Part shown: positions 31,684 to 39,694 of the stretch, in pieces
Numbering within the stretch: position 1 is the first letter of the stretch
Layout: the number at the start of each line of letters is the position of its first letter
Assembly: GCF_014764445.1 (NCBI RefSeq)
Contig: NZ_CP061722.1
Location: 353,722 to 417,721 of the forward strand
DNA length: 64,000 nucleotides
From: Pseudarthrobacter sp. BIM B-2242
GTDB lineage: Bacteria; Actinomycetota; Actinomycetes; Actinomycetales; Micrococcaceae
Direction: 5' to 3'
Program-made: the position numbers and the translations under genes
The notes under the pieces: model-generated
Databases searched by the model: none
What the model was told of the DNA's origin: nothing
Seen by the model: only the letters and a program-made list of their open reading frames with translations

Positions 31684-32861
31684 AGGGTGCTCAGTTCCGG
31701 CGCGGGTGCGTCAATGGTGTTGGGGACAAAACGGCAATAGTAGTCGGTGATGGGACCGTCGGATTCGCGGATGCCGACGCCGACGGATTCCCCGTCGACG
31801 ACCCACGCGCCCAGCACCGGCCGGTTTCCGTCGAAGTCGGGCAGCGGGTACCAGGCCTGGTAGCACCAGCCTTCGGCGCCGTAGTCGCCGGGCTGGACGA
31901 TGTCGATGCCTTCAGCGTGGATGACGATGTTGTCGCCTTCGCGGCCGTGCAGCGGCTTGGCAACCCATTCCTTCATGTCGTGAGGGCCGTCGATGTAGGC
32001 GGGCAGCAGGTTCGGGTGGTCCGGGTACAGGTGCCACAGCGCGGCCAGGAGGGCCTTGTTGGAGAGGAACATCTTCCAGGCCGGCTCGATCCAGCGCAGC
32101 GCATCCGGATGGTCGGAGACGCACTTTCCGAACGGCTCCTTCATCATCATTTCCCACGGGTAGAGCTTGAACATGGCCTCGATGGGCTCGTCGTCCAGCC
32201 CGACGAAGACCTTGCGGTCGGCATCCCAGCCGATGTCAGACATGTTAATTCCGACGGTGTCCCAGCCCCCTTGATCGGCTGTGTCGCGGAGGTAGGCGGC
32301 CGTCAGCCAGTCCTCGCCCGAGGTTTCGACTTCGGTGTGCGCGACGTGCAGGGTGGTGAGGCCGGTGTTGGCCTTGTACTTGGCCCAGGAGCGGATCAGC
32401 GCCTCGTGGATGCCGTTCCACTGGTCCGACTCGGGCTTGACGTCCTGCAGCCAGTGCCACTGGGCGATGGATGCCTCGATGAGCCCGGTCGGGGTGTCTG
32501 CGTTGTATTCGAGCATCTTGGGCGGGTTGATGCCGTCGTAGGCGAAGTCGAAGCGTCCGTAGACATGCGGCTCACTGTTTTGGAGGGAGCGTGCGGCCAG
32601 GGCCAGTGCCTCGCGGCCGATGCCGAGGTCTCCCAGGGCGCCGGTGGCCATGTACTTGGCCGCCTCGATGCACATCGTGTGGAGTTCCTCGGTGACGCCT
32701 TCGAGCATTTCGACTTCAGGCATGGTGAATTCGTAGTAGGCGCCCTCATGCCAGTAGTCGATCTGGGAGCCGTCCTCCATGATGGTCGTGGAGAACATCA
32801 GGCCTTGGGATTCGATTTTCGCGGACCAGTCCGGGCGGGGTGTGGAGAGTATGCGTTTCAT
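31680..32861 (-). CDS. Glutathionylspermidine-synthase-family ATP-grasp ligase (YgiC/YjfC-like)
   Basis: A 393-residue protein of the single-domain GSP-synthase family. Signature segments are GRFDFAYDGINPPKMLEYNADTP, FGKCVSD, LLPAYID, and WVAKPLHGREGDNI, with the ATP-binding Lys and Glu residues. These enzymes form amide bonds between a peptide or polyamine and a carboxylate. E. coli ygiC and yjfC each sit next to a ygiB-type gene, as here (32864). ATG 32861 follows that gene's stop by two bases. Confidence 0.9.
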   Translation of the reverse strand: MKRILSTPRPDWSAKIESQGLMFSTTIMEDGSQIDYWHEGAYYEFTMPEVEMLEGVTEELHTMCIEAAKYMATGALGDLGIGREALALAARSLQNSEPHVYGRFDFAYDGINPPKMLEYNADTPTGLIEASIAQWHWLQDVKPESDQWNGIHEALIRSWAKYKANTGLTTLHVAHTEVETSGEDWLTAAYLRDTADQGGWDTVGINMSDIGWDADRKVFVGLDDEPIEAMFKLYPWEMMMKEPFGKCVSDHPDALRWIEPAWKMFLSNKALLAALWHLYPDHPNLLPAYIDGPHDMKEWVAKPLHGREGDNIVIHAEGIDIVQPGDYGAEGWCYQAWYPLPDFDGNRPVLGAWVVDGESVGVGIRESDGPITDYYCRFVPNTIDAPAPELSTL

Positions 32862-32863
32862 GG

Positions 32864-33361
32864 TCAGCTTCCGCTTCCGCCCTTGGCGGTTCCGCCGAAG
32901 CCGCCACGGGACACTGCTGTCGAGCCCTTCGACGTGACGCCGCTCTTGGACGTCGCGCCCTGGGGGATGGAGGTGGCACCGCCGGTCAGCGGGGCGCCGA
33001 CAGCAGGTACGCTGCGGGCGGTGGTGGATCCGCTGTTGCCCATATGCAGGAAGTACCAGCCGTAGTGTCCGCTGGAGCGGCCCTGGTCGGAACATTTGTC
33101 GTCCTCGACCCTTTGCTGGGTGGTTTTCTCTTGGCAGACCTGGGCGTAGTCAGCGTCGATCACGTCGCCGCCTGGCGTGCAGCCGGTGAGGACGGCGCTG
33201 GCGAGGATGCCGGAGATTCCAAGGACCACCGCCGCGGACTTGCGGCTGCGGGTACTACTCCGCACGGGCAGCTGTACTTCCGGCTCGGCGTGCAGCTGGG
33301 CGCCGAACTTCCCGTCGGCCATCCGCGCTGCTTCGCGGCGTGTTTCTTTGCTCTCCTGCAC
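32864..33361 (-). CDS. YgiB/DUF1190-like lipoprotein with the shared tag
   Basis: A 165-residue protein. GTG 33361 (AGAGGAAGG upstream) starts MQESKETRREAARMADGKFG then AQLHAEPEVQL, the shared tag. A hydrophobic helix ends in ASAVLTGCTPGG, a lipobox at about residue 60. The mature part has two Cys, YGWYFLHMGNSG, and a Gly/Ser/Thr-rich end with SRGGFGG, as in DUF1190 (YgiB). The tag before the lipobox would stay in the cytosol or be removed with the signal. An ATG at MADGKF is an alternative start. Confidence 0.78.
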   Translation of the reverse strand: MQESKETRREAARMADGKFGAQLHAEPEVQLPVRSSTRSRKSAAVVLGISGILASAVLTGCTPGGDVIDADYAQVCQEKTTQQRVEDDKCSDQGRSSGHYGWYFLHMGNSGSTTARSVPAVGAPLTGGATSIPQGATSKSGVTSKGSTAVSRGGFGGTAKGGSGS

Positions 33362-33400
33362 GTGGCGTGCCTTCCTCTTTCTCTGGTTGATGCAACCGGA

Positions 33401-33408
33401 ATGTGTGC
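33401..33408 (-). promoter_or_regulatory. Class A -10-like box, second of a tandem
   Basis: GCACACAT 25 bp downstream of the box at 33426, both upstream of the ygiB-like gene. Confidence 0.5.
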
Positions 33409-33425
33409 GGCGGTTGCCGGGCGGT

Positions 33426-33455
33426 ATGTGTACGGAAAGCTCCCCTTCCATCTCC
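33426..33455 (-). promoter_or_regulatory. Class A promoter of the ygiB-ygiC-permease operon
   Basis: GGAGAT, 16 bp, GTACACAT. With 33401 it forms a tandem -10 arrangement seen nowhere else here. Confidence 0.58.
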
Positions 33456-33491
33456 GCCGGCCCGGCAACCCCGCGCAAGGGCCCTCCGGCT

Positions 33492-33764
33492 TCAGGTCAT
33501 CCGCAGCACGACGGACGCGTGCTCCACCTTCAGCAGGGCAATGCGGATGGCCATCTCTTTCGACTCGAGCTTGAGGTCTTTCAGATGGTTGAGCGCGTGC
33601 CGGAGCCAGGCGGCCGCAAACTCATGCTGCTCCGGCGTCAGCGGACGCCGACTCCGGGAGATCCGGAGCGCGTGCTTGACGCACTGCCTCGGCGTGGCCT
33701 TGACGTCGACATCGGTTCCGCCACTAAGTAGCGAACTAACGAGGTGGCCGATGAATTCGAGCAT
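33492..33764 (-). CDS. Small basic helical protein (90 aa)
   Basis: MLEFIGHLVSSLLSGGTDVD starts a soluble helical protein; HEFAAAWLRHALNHLKDLKLE and MAIRIALLKVEHASVVL form two amphipathic helices. AAAGAGGAC lies before the ATG. It lies 52 bp upstream, in the transcription sense, downstream of the subtilase gene, and could be its co-transcribed partner. Function unknown. Confidence 0.65.
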   Translation of the reverse strand: MLEFIGHLVSSLLSGGTDVDVKATPRQCVKHALRISRSRRPLTPEQHEFAAAWLRHALNHLKDLKLESKEMAIRIALLKVEHASVVLRMT

Positions 33765-33815
33765 GATGTCCTCTTTCTCCGCTGTGCGGATGGAGCGCAG
33801 GCGGTTGAAGCTGTC

Positions 33816-35573
33816 CTAGCCGGCTGACCTGGCTGATTTCAGCCTCCGTGCCCCGTAGATCGTGGCTCCCGAGGCGAGGACCAGGGCGGCCGGGATCAGG
33901 ACACCGATGATCCAGCCGGGAGCGGTCGCCGCGGGGGTTTCCGGCGCACGCTTGGAGGCCGCGGCCTCTACACCTGGTGCTGCAACCTCAACGGCGCGCG
34001 CTTCCGGCTCCGCGGCTCCCATGGCTGGTGCCTGGACCTGTACGGGAGGCGCTTCGTCCCCGGCTGGCTGGGCCACATCGCTCTGTACTGGCTCAGCGGG
34101 GGCGATGGGCTCCACCGGTTGCGCGGCTGGCGGCGTGTCCGTCGGTGTGGGCGCTGCTTCTGCTGCCGGGGCCAGTGAGGCGGCTTCCACCCGCTGCGGA
34201 GCCTCGGCAGGCTCAGCGGGCACTGTGGTGTCAGCCCCCGCGGCTGTGGCGTACCCGGGGCTTTCGACCCCAGCTACAGCGCCTTCGGCCGAAGAGGGGG
34301 CAGAGAGCGCCGATCCCCGCAGGCCACAGTGCGTGCCCACTCCGGTCCAGCCGTCCCCCAGCTTGAGGTTCGCGCAGGAGGGGTGGGTGTACACCAGGGC
34401 GGGGATGAAGAGGAACCGGTTGGGGGTCCATCCCTTGTTGGCGCCGACGACGCCGGTCGTGGCGTTGTTGATCATTGACTGGTGGACCTGTCCGGGGGAA
34501 AGGGAGCGGTCGCGGGAGAGCAGGATCGCCGCCGCCCCGGAAACGTGGGGAGCCGCCATCGAGGTGCCGTCCAGGGTGTTGTAGCCGGTCGGGGCATTCG
34601 TCCAGGCCGACCTGATCGACGCCCCGGGGGCCTGAATATCCACGCAGGAACCGTAGTTCGACCAGGACGTCTGGGCATCGTAAATGTTCGTTGCCGCGAC
34701 GGTGATCGCGGAGGAAACCCTGGCAGGGGATGACCAGCAGGCGTCCACGCCGTCGTTGCCTGCTGCGGCCACGACGGTGATTCCATCGTTGACTGCGCTT
34801 TGCACGGTCTGGTCGAAGGAGGCGTTGGTGAAGCCTCCGACACTCAAGTTCAGGACGGCCGGCTGACCGGCGACGTGGTGGGAGATTGCCCAGTCGATAC
34901 CGGCCATGACCGTTGATGACCAGCCGAAGCCGGAGCAGTCGAGCACCCGGACCGGGATGATGCTGGCTTTCTTGGCCACGCCGTAGGTTGTGCCTGCAGC
35001 GGTTCCCGCTACGTGGGTGCCGTGTCCGGCGCAGTCGCTGACTCCGCGGCCGTCATGGACGTTCCACCAGGTGGCCGGCACGCGGCCGGCGAATTCCGTG
35101 TGGGACATGTTCAGCCCGCTGTCGACCACGTAGATGTTCACTCCAGCGCCTTCGTCGCCGATGCTGAACTGTCCGTCTCTTCCCGATCGCTGGTCGACGC
35201 GGTCCAGGCCCCAGATGGAGGTGGCACCGGAGACTGAAACCGGGGTGTCGATCTCGACTGAGGCCACATTGCCTGCCGCCTTGATGGATTCGATCTCACC
35301 CGGGGTGGCGACGACGGCAGACGCCTTCATGGCGTGGGTGATGGTCTCTTTGACGTCGAGCCCCTTCTCCTCCATTGCCCTGGACTCTGCCTCGGCGTTG
35401 ACGTCGTCGCTGTATTTCACGATGTACCGCTGTTCGCCTTCGGGAAGGCCGAGGGTGTGGACCGGCGTTGGTGGCGGGGTGGCTGCGGCGGGTGTGGACA
35501 TCGCTGGTACAGCAGCGCCGGCGCTGGCCAGCAGAAGACCGGCCAGGGTGATGCCGAGGGTTCGCTTTTTCAA
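33816..35573 (-). CDS. Membrane-anchored subtilisin-like serine protease (S8)
   Basis: 585 residues from a TTG start (MKKRTLGITLAGLLLASAGAAVPAMS, Sec signal). An I9-type prodomain (RYIVKYSDDVNAEAES) lies at about 45-110. The catalytic domain has Asp in VVDSGLN, His in GHGTHVAG and Ser in GTSMAAPH. A ~130-residue Pro/Ala/Glu linker leads to a C-terminal helix (GVLIPAALVLASGATIYGA) and RRLKSARS, so the protease stays tethered to the membrane. The leader is about 70 nt behind the class A promoter 35651. Likely matures or destroys surface proteins. Confidence 0.93.
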   Translation of the reverse strand: MKKRTLGITLAGLLLASAGAAVPAMSTPAAATPPPTPVHTLGLPEGEQRYIVKYSDDVNAEAESRAMEEKGLDVKETITHAMKASAVVATPGEIESIKAAGNVASVEIDTPVSVSGATSIWGLDRVDQRSGRDGQFSIGDEGAGVNIYVVDSGLNMSHTEFAGRVPATWWNVHDGRGVSDCAGHGTHVAGTAAGTTYGVAKKASIIPVRVLDCSGFGWSSTVMAGIDWAISHHVAGQPAVLNLSVGGFTNASFDQTVQSAVNDGITVVAAAGNDGVDACWSSPARVSSAITVAATNIYDAQTSWSNYGSCVDIQAPGASIRSAWTNAPTGYNTLDGTSMAAPHVSGAAAILLSRDRSLSPGQVHQSMINNATTGVVGANKGWTPNRFLFIPALVYTHPSCANLKLGDGWTGVGTHCGLRGSALSAPSSAEGAVAGVESPGYATAAGADTTVPAEPAEAPQRVEAASLAPAAEAAPTPTDTPPAAQPVEPIAPAEPVQSDVAQPAGDEAPPVQVQAPAMGAAEPEARAVEVAAPGVEAAASKRAPETPAATAPGWIIGVLIPAALVLASGATIYGARRLKSARSAG

Positions 35574-35650
35574 TTCGTGGCTTTCACTCAGGGGGCACCC
35601 AAGTGCAGAGGCGGCCTGTTACAGGGCAGCCTTCATCGGGTTCACAGCTG

Positions 35651-35680
35651 ATGTGTGCGGCACGGGCGTGAGCAGTCACC
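35651..35680 (-). promoter_or_regulatory. Class A promoter, leadered (subtilase)
   Basis: GGTGAC, 16 bp, GCACACAT, about 75 nt before TTG 35573. Confidence 0.62.
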
Positions 35681-35804
35681 GTCATGTCCCAAAAGCCCTC
35701 CGTGGCCTGTCAATACGGACCCTCACGGCGTGGCAGGCAGAAAGTGGCCCCTGTGCTGGTGGTAGGTTCCGTCAGGACAGAACCCCAAACAGGAGGAGTT
35801 ACCC

Positions 35805-36089
35805 ATGGCTATGAACCGCTCTGAACTCATCGATCAGGTTGCCGGCAAGGCGGGCGCCGCGAAGACCGACGTCAACAAGATCCTCGACAGCCTGTTCGAG
35901 GTTTTCGAAACTTCTGTCGCCGCAGGTGAGAAGATCACCATCCCGGGCTGGCTCGCCGTCGAGCGCACCGACCGTGCAGCACGCACCGGCCGAAACCCGC
36001 AGACCGGCGAGACCATCCAGATCGCAGCAGGCCACAGCGTCAAGCTGACCGCCGGCTCCAAGCTGAAGGCAGCCGTCGCCAGCAAGTAA
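35805..36089 (+). CDS. HU-type DNA-binding protein
   Basis: A 94-residue HU/IHF-family protein: MNRSELIDQVAGKAGAAKTDVNKILDSLFEVF forms the helical dimer base, then KITIPGWLAVERTDRAARTGRNPQTGE with the conserved RxxRxxRNPxTGE arm that inserts into the minor groove. AGGAGGAG lies before the ATG, and it is closed by a bidirectional terminator. It would bend and compact the element's DNA. It lacks the Lys/Ala tail of some actinobacterial HU proteins. Confidence 0.93.
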   Translation: MAMNRSELIDQVAGKAGAAKTDVNKILDSLFEVFETSVAAGEKITIPGWLAVERTDRAARTGRNPQTGETIQIAAGHSVKLTAGSKLKAAVASK

Positions 36090-36094
36090 CCCAG

Positions 36095-36132
36095 CAAAAG
36101 GCGGCGGGAGGCTGACCTTCCGCCGCCTTTTG
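36095..36132. terminator. Bidirectional terminator
   Basis: CAAAAGGCGGCGG pairs with CCGCCGCCTTTTG, 12-nt loop. Separates HU from the convergent glycosidase gene. Confidence 0.88.
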
Positions 36133-36153
36133 GCGTTCCGGGTTCTGCCCCTG

Positions 36154-37149
36154 TTACTCGCGGGCGGACAGGGCCGTCGTAAAGGCTGTCGCCGCGGACG
36201 AAGAGCTGTTGAACCGCCAGTCCGTTTCCTTGTTCAGGTTGAACCAGACCAAGCCCGTCACATCTGGCTGTGCGTCCAGGTAGGCGACGGCGTCGCGGAT
36301 CCAGTCCGCCTTGGAGCCGCCCAGTTCGGTGCAGGCCGTTTCGGTGACGACGATTTCCTTGCCGGGCGCCAGGGCACGCAGCGCGTCCAGCCACCGCCCG
36401 AAGACCCCGATGGCTGGGGTCCATGTGCTGCCCCAGGAAGAGCCGACAGTGCCCCAGTTGTAGCCGTCGATGCCGAGCACATCGACGTAGCCGCTGCCCG
36501 GGTAGAGACCTGCGATGTCCACGGGGCCACCGGCGTTGATCGCCCAAAGCCAGCGCACATTGGTGGCGCCCTGGGCCACAAGGACGTCGTGGACGTGCCG
36601 CCAGGCGAGCACGTAGTCTCCCGAACTGTTGCCGTTGACGGCTTCGCTCCACGGGTACCAGTCGCCGTTCATTTCGTGGGCAAAGCGGAGCATCACGGGC
36701 TTGCCCCAGCTGGCAAGGGCACTCCCCCAGCTGCGCAGGTAGCCGTCGTGGGCGCCGGCGGCGATGGCGGCCAGCGAGTAGGCGGGCTGGCTAACTCCGG
36801 CCCCTGCAGCCCAGGGCTCCCAGGTCAGGATCGGGGTGGCCCCACGGGCGACCACGGCATCCAGCTCGCTGACCGGGGGTGCCTGCTGGAAGTCCTTGAA
36901 GAACTGGATCAGAACGGGCTTTTCTCCCGCAAGGCTGGCGGCGCTGTCGAGTTCCCTGCTGGCCAGGGGCCCGCCCAGGTTGGTCAGGCCGAAGCGCAGC
37001 GGGTGTGCCGGCGCAGGGGCCGGACTTGGGGTTGTCGTTTTACCCGGCCTGGGCTTGGGGGCAGCGCTGGCTGACGCGGCGCCGCTGAAAACGCTGGCCG
37101 CGCCAAGACCCAGACCCACAAGGGCTGAGCGGCGGGATGGTTGATGCAT
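36154..37149 (-). CDS. Secreted GH26-like glycoside hydrolase
   Basis: 331 residues. MHQPSRRSALVGLGLGAASVF with twin Arg is a Tat-like signal ending near ASAA. After a Pro linker comes a TIM-barrel-type domain: MLRFAHEMNGDWYPW carries the acid/base Glu in the HEMNG motif of GH26, GIDGYNW is the substrate cleft, and EIVVTETACTELG carries the probable nucleophile Glu. GH26 enzymes are mostly beta-mannanases; wall or capsule polysaccharide is a possible target here. AGGAGG precedes the ATG; a class C-like element lies at 37184. Confidence 0.85.
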   Translation of the reverse strand: MHQPSRRSALVGLGLGAASVFSGAASASAAPKPRPGKTTTPSPAPAPAHPLRFGLTNLGGPLASRELDSAASLAGEKPVLIQFFKDFQQAPPVSELDAVVARGATPILTWEPWAAGAGVSQPAYSLAAIAAGAHDGYLRSWGSALASWGKPVMLRFAHEMNGDWYPWSEAVNGNSSGDYVLAWRHVHDVLVAQGATNVRWLWAINAGGPVDIAGLYPGSGYVDVLGIDGYNWGTVGSSWGSTWTPAIGVFGRWLDALRALAPGKEIVVTETACTELGGSKADWIRDAVAYLDAQPDVTGLVWFNLNKETDWRFNSSSSAATAFTTALSARE

Positions 37150-37183
37150 GGTGTCCTCCTAGGTGTGTGGTCCCCCGAGGAAG

Positions 37184-37193
37184 GCATGCGTAG
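37184..37193 (-). promoter_or_regulatory. Class C promoter-like element, partial
   Basis: CTACGCATGC on the minus strand, 35 nt before ATG 37149. Confidence 0.4.
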
Positions 37194-37228
37194 AAAGATC
37201 CGCCCGCGTCACCGCCATGGCGGCAAGG

Positions 37229-37687
37229 TCAGCACCAGGCGATCACCGGGAAGGCTGGTTGCGCTGGCTCGGATTGTCCGGCGGTGACCCATCGGAAGGT
37301 GCCAGACGATTCCTCGTCGCTCCACCAGGAGAACAGGGCTCCGTTGGCGTCGACGGCGTAAAACTCGTCCCGTGCCTGGTCTGCCTCGTGCTGGCTGTGC
37401 AGCACCGTGTTCTGCCCGGGGATCAGCGCCGGAAGGCCGGGCCCGGCGACGATGTAGGCGGGCAGGACGACGCTCTCGTCCGCCGGGAATGACCCGGCCA
37501 GCCCGGTGTCGGTGAAGGTGCCGTCGCCAGTGGCGACCGCGCAGCAGTCGTCGGCGCCGATGGTGATGGTTCCGGCGGGCAGGGCTGCCCGCGCTTCCTC
37601 GGTGCGGACGCAGCGTTCCTCGGGGAGCCCGTCGGCCAGCCGGGTGGGCTTCAGTTCGATGACCCGGGCAATCTGGATGTTTGTCAT
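37229..37687 (-). CDS. Hypothetical protein with CC motif (152 aa)
   Basis: MTNIQIARVIELKPTRLADG begins a beta-rich soluble protein. GADDCCAVATGDG includes a Cys pair, and the end WWSDEESSGTFRWVT and PVIAWC suggests a compact fold. GGAGG lies before ATG 37687. It starts 20 nt after the stop of the gene at 37708 and is probably co-transcribed from 38411. Family not recognised. Confidence 0.7.
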   Translation of the reverse strand: MTNIQIARVIELKPTRLADGLPEERCVRTEEARAALPAGTITIGADDCCAVATGDGTFTDTGLAGSFPADESVVLPAYIVAGPGLPALIPGQNTVLHSQHEADQARDEFYAVDANGALFSWWSDEESSGTFRWVTAGQSEPAQPAFPVIAWC

Positions 37688-37707
37688 GGTGCTTCCTCCG
37701 GTGGTGT

Positions 37708-38403
37708 TCAAGCCGCTGCCAGCTGGGGTGCCTTGGCTTCGGCGTCTATTGCCTTGTCTACCTCGGGAACCAGCAGGTCCAGGGGAAGGCCGGCGCCGGT
37801 CCAGGTGGAGGACAGTGCGTCCAGCAGATCTGAGGTCAAGCCCTCTTCGCCTTCACGGTGCCGCAGGGCCGCCGACGCGGCTGCGTCCACGGCGGTGTCC
37901 CAGACCAGGGATGCGGCAAGGCCCGCGTCGCCGAACATCCGGGTCGGAATTTCGTCGGTCAGCTTGCGCGCTGCCTGGAAGGCACGGAACAGCAGGTATG
38001 CACCGATGACGACGCCCGAGACCGCGATATTGAAGCTGAGGGCCCCGGCGATGGCTGCGATGGCCGAAGCCGGTGCCATGACGATGCCTGCCACAGCCTG
38101 CAGGGCGGCCATCCGTCCGGCGCGGGTTTTCACCGCGGCGTTGAGGTTTCGCTCGTGCAGCTCCCGCAGGGCTTCGAAGCGCGGCATGTCAACCGGCGCT
38201 TCTTTCTCGTGCAGGTCATCAAGGGTCTGTACGAGGACCGGGTCGGCTGCACGGACTGTCTCCCAGAGAACGGGAAGGACCCGTCCGGAGCGCTGGGTGG
38301 AGGCGATCAGAATGTCGTGGAGCTGGTCAGTGCTGAGGTTCTTCACAGCTGCTGCTGTCCGGTCCGCGATGCGGGTGGGCAGGGCCATGTCAGGGGTAGT
38401 CAT
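37708..38403 (-). CDS. Helical protein with a hydrophobic centre (231 aa)
   Basis: Residues 1-100 are helical and charged (DQLHDILIASTQRSGRVLPVLWETVR...). A hydrophobic region at about 102-140 (VAGIVMAPASAIAAIAGALSFNIAVSGVVIGAYLLF broken into two helices) suggests membrane insertion or a buried pore-like hairpin. The C-terminal 90 residues are soluble. ATG 38403 follows a class A box by 7 nt. Such helix-hairpin-helix layouts occur in pore-forming effectors, but this is speculation. Confidence 0.72.
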   Translation of the reverse strand: MTTPDMALPTRIADRTAAAVKNLSTDQLHDILIASTQRSGRVLPVLWETVRAADPVLVQTLDDLHEKEAPVDMPRFEALRELHERNLNAAVKTRAGRMAALQAVAGIVMAPASAIAAIAGALSFNIAVSGVVIGAYLLFRAFQAARKLTDEIPTRMFGDAGLAASLVWDTAVDAAASAALRHREGEEGLTSDLLDALSSTWTGAGLPLDLLVPEVDKAIDAEAKAPQLAAA

Positions 38404-38410
38404 GGGCCAC

Positions 38411-38440
38411 ATGTGTACGGGCCGATCCGTTGCCCTCCCC
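38411..38440 (-). promoter_or_regulatory. Class A promoter, leaderless
   Basis: GGGGAG, 16 bp, GTACACAT, 7 nt, ATG 38403. Confidence 0.72.
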
Positions 38441-38464
38441 GGCGGCTGCGGGCGCGGGCTCCTC

Positions 38465-38893
38465 TTAGGGCCGGGCGAGTCTGCGGGCGCGCAGCAGGAT
38501 CACCGCAGAGGGGGTGACTTTTCCGGTGAGGTAGGTGGAAAGCCGGGATTGGGATGTCCCAAGGCGTCGTGCGAATTCTGCCCGGCTCAAGCCGCTGCGT
38601 GCCAGTGAATCTTTCAGCTCGGTGGCGACCGCTGCTCTCTCGGCGGAGTCTGATGTGGCCACGGCCCGGTCCAGCAGGTCAGTGAAGAGGTTGGCCATCG
38701 CCGGGTTCTCGACGGCGTCGAGGACCTCGCGGAGCTCTTCGGCGACCTTGCCCCGGGGATCGTGCCGCAGCGCCTGGCTGATCCGGCGCCAGTCCCTTAC
38801 ATCTCCGCGTTCAACAGCAGCCAGCAGCCCTTCGAAACCCCAGTCCTCCACGGGGTCGGATGGGTCGACGTCAAGGTTGCGGAACTTCAGCAT
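38465..38893 (-). CDS. HTH (XRE-like) protein, likely antitoxin
   Basis: 142 residues. The last 50 (SGLSRAEFARRLGTSQSRLSTYLTGKVTPSAVILL) form a clear Cro/CI-type helix-turn-helix. The N-terminal 90 residues are an acidic helical domain (DVRDWRRISQALRHDPRGKVAEELREV) that could bind the partner. It overlaps the end of the AbiEii-like toxin gene by 23 bp, so it is made after and with it. The palindrome at 39701 over the toxin promoter is its probable operator. Confidence 0.82.
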   Translation of the reverse strand: MLKFRNLDVDPSDPVEDWGFEGLLAAVERGDVRDWRRISQALRHDPRGKVAEELREVLDAVENPAMANLFTDLLDRAVATSDSAERAAVATELKDSLARSGLSRAEFARRLGTSQSRLSTYLTGKVTPSAVILLRARRLARP

Positions 38894-39683
38894 CGTTCTC
38901 TCCTTCCACGATGGCTGCCGCCAGGGCGCGGCAGGTCAGGACCGTTTCGTTCCAGTCGTGCCACCGCTCGGCGAGCCCCTTGTAGCGGGGCAGCTGGGTG
39001 GTGGTTCTGGAGTCCTTGGGTGCCGGGTTGGCGAGCTGCCGTACGACCTGGCTGGCCACCGCAGCACCGTCGGCGTTTTGGTCGGCGTAGTAGTCATCCA
39101 TGCGGGCCAGGACGCCGGCTGCCTGATCGATGCCTATGCCGTCAGCCAGGGCGGCGACGTCGAGGTAGTCGCGTGTCTGGTTTCGGCGGGTGATCAGGAA
39201 GGCCTTGATCCTGAGTGTCTCGTCAGGCGTTGGCACCCGGACGTCGGCCCCGGATGCGAGCATCACGTTGGTCACTTCAAGTGGCCGCAGGCGAATCAGC
39301 TGCCGCAGCCCGGTCTCGATCCCGCCCAGCTCGCCGAGGATGATCTTCCCCGGGGTCACCCGGTTGGTGGCCCACCCGTCGTCGGATTCGACGGCGTCCA
39401 GGACTACCTCGAAGCTGTCGCGGAGCCCGGCAAGGACGCGGTCATGATCGTAGGAGGCGCGATGGCCGGTATAGAGGGCAGCCGCGCTGCCTCCGACGAG
39501 GACGGCGTCGGGGACGAGCTGCTGAAGTTTGGCAGCGGATTCCAGGACCTCGGCGAGATCCGGCTGCAGATCAGGGCGGGCGCGCAGGGCGACTTCCGGT
39601 TCCGCATGCCTGGCAGCGGAAAACTGACCACGGTTCTCTGGGCTGTCCCCGCGGGGGTGCTTTGCGTCATCGAAACCAGCCAC
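38871..39683 (-). CDS. AbiEii-like nucleotidyltransferase toxin with the shared tag
   Basis: 270 residues from GTG 39683. The tag comes first (KHPRGDSPENRGQF, then ARHAEPEVAL). The catalytic domain has VLVGGSAAALYTG then SYDHDRV, matching hG[GS]...D-x-D of nucleotidyltransferases, and the later RIKAFLITRRNQTRDYLDVAAL matches the RxKDxxDVxxL segment of AbiEii/DUF1814 toxins. Those enzymes add nucleotides to RNA (tRNA in MenT relatives) and cause abortive infection. TATAAT sits 6 nt before the start, so this gene uses an ordinary -10 box and a leaderless mRNA. Confidence 0.82.
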   Translation of the reverse strand: MAGFDDAKHPRGDSPENRGQFSAARHAEPEVALRARPDLQPDLAEVLESAAKLQQLVPDAVLVGGSAAALYTGHRASYDHDRVLAGLRDSFEVVLDAVESDDGWATNRVTPGKIILGELGGIETGLRQLIRLRPLEVTNVMLASGADVRVPTPDETLRIKAFLITRRNQTRDYLDVAALADGIGIDQAAGVLARMDDYYADQNADGAAVASQVVRQLANPAPKDSRTTTQLPRYKGLAERWHDWNETVLTCRALAAAIVEGENDAEVPQP

Positions 39684-39688
39684 GCCCG

Positions 39689-39694
39689 ATTATA
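39689..39694 (-). promoter_or_regulatory. Consensus -10 box TATAAT (toxin)
   Basis: TATAAT on the minus strand, 5 nt from GTG 39683. A perfect sigma-70-type -10, unlike the class A-C boxes. Confidence 0.65.
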
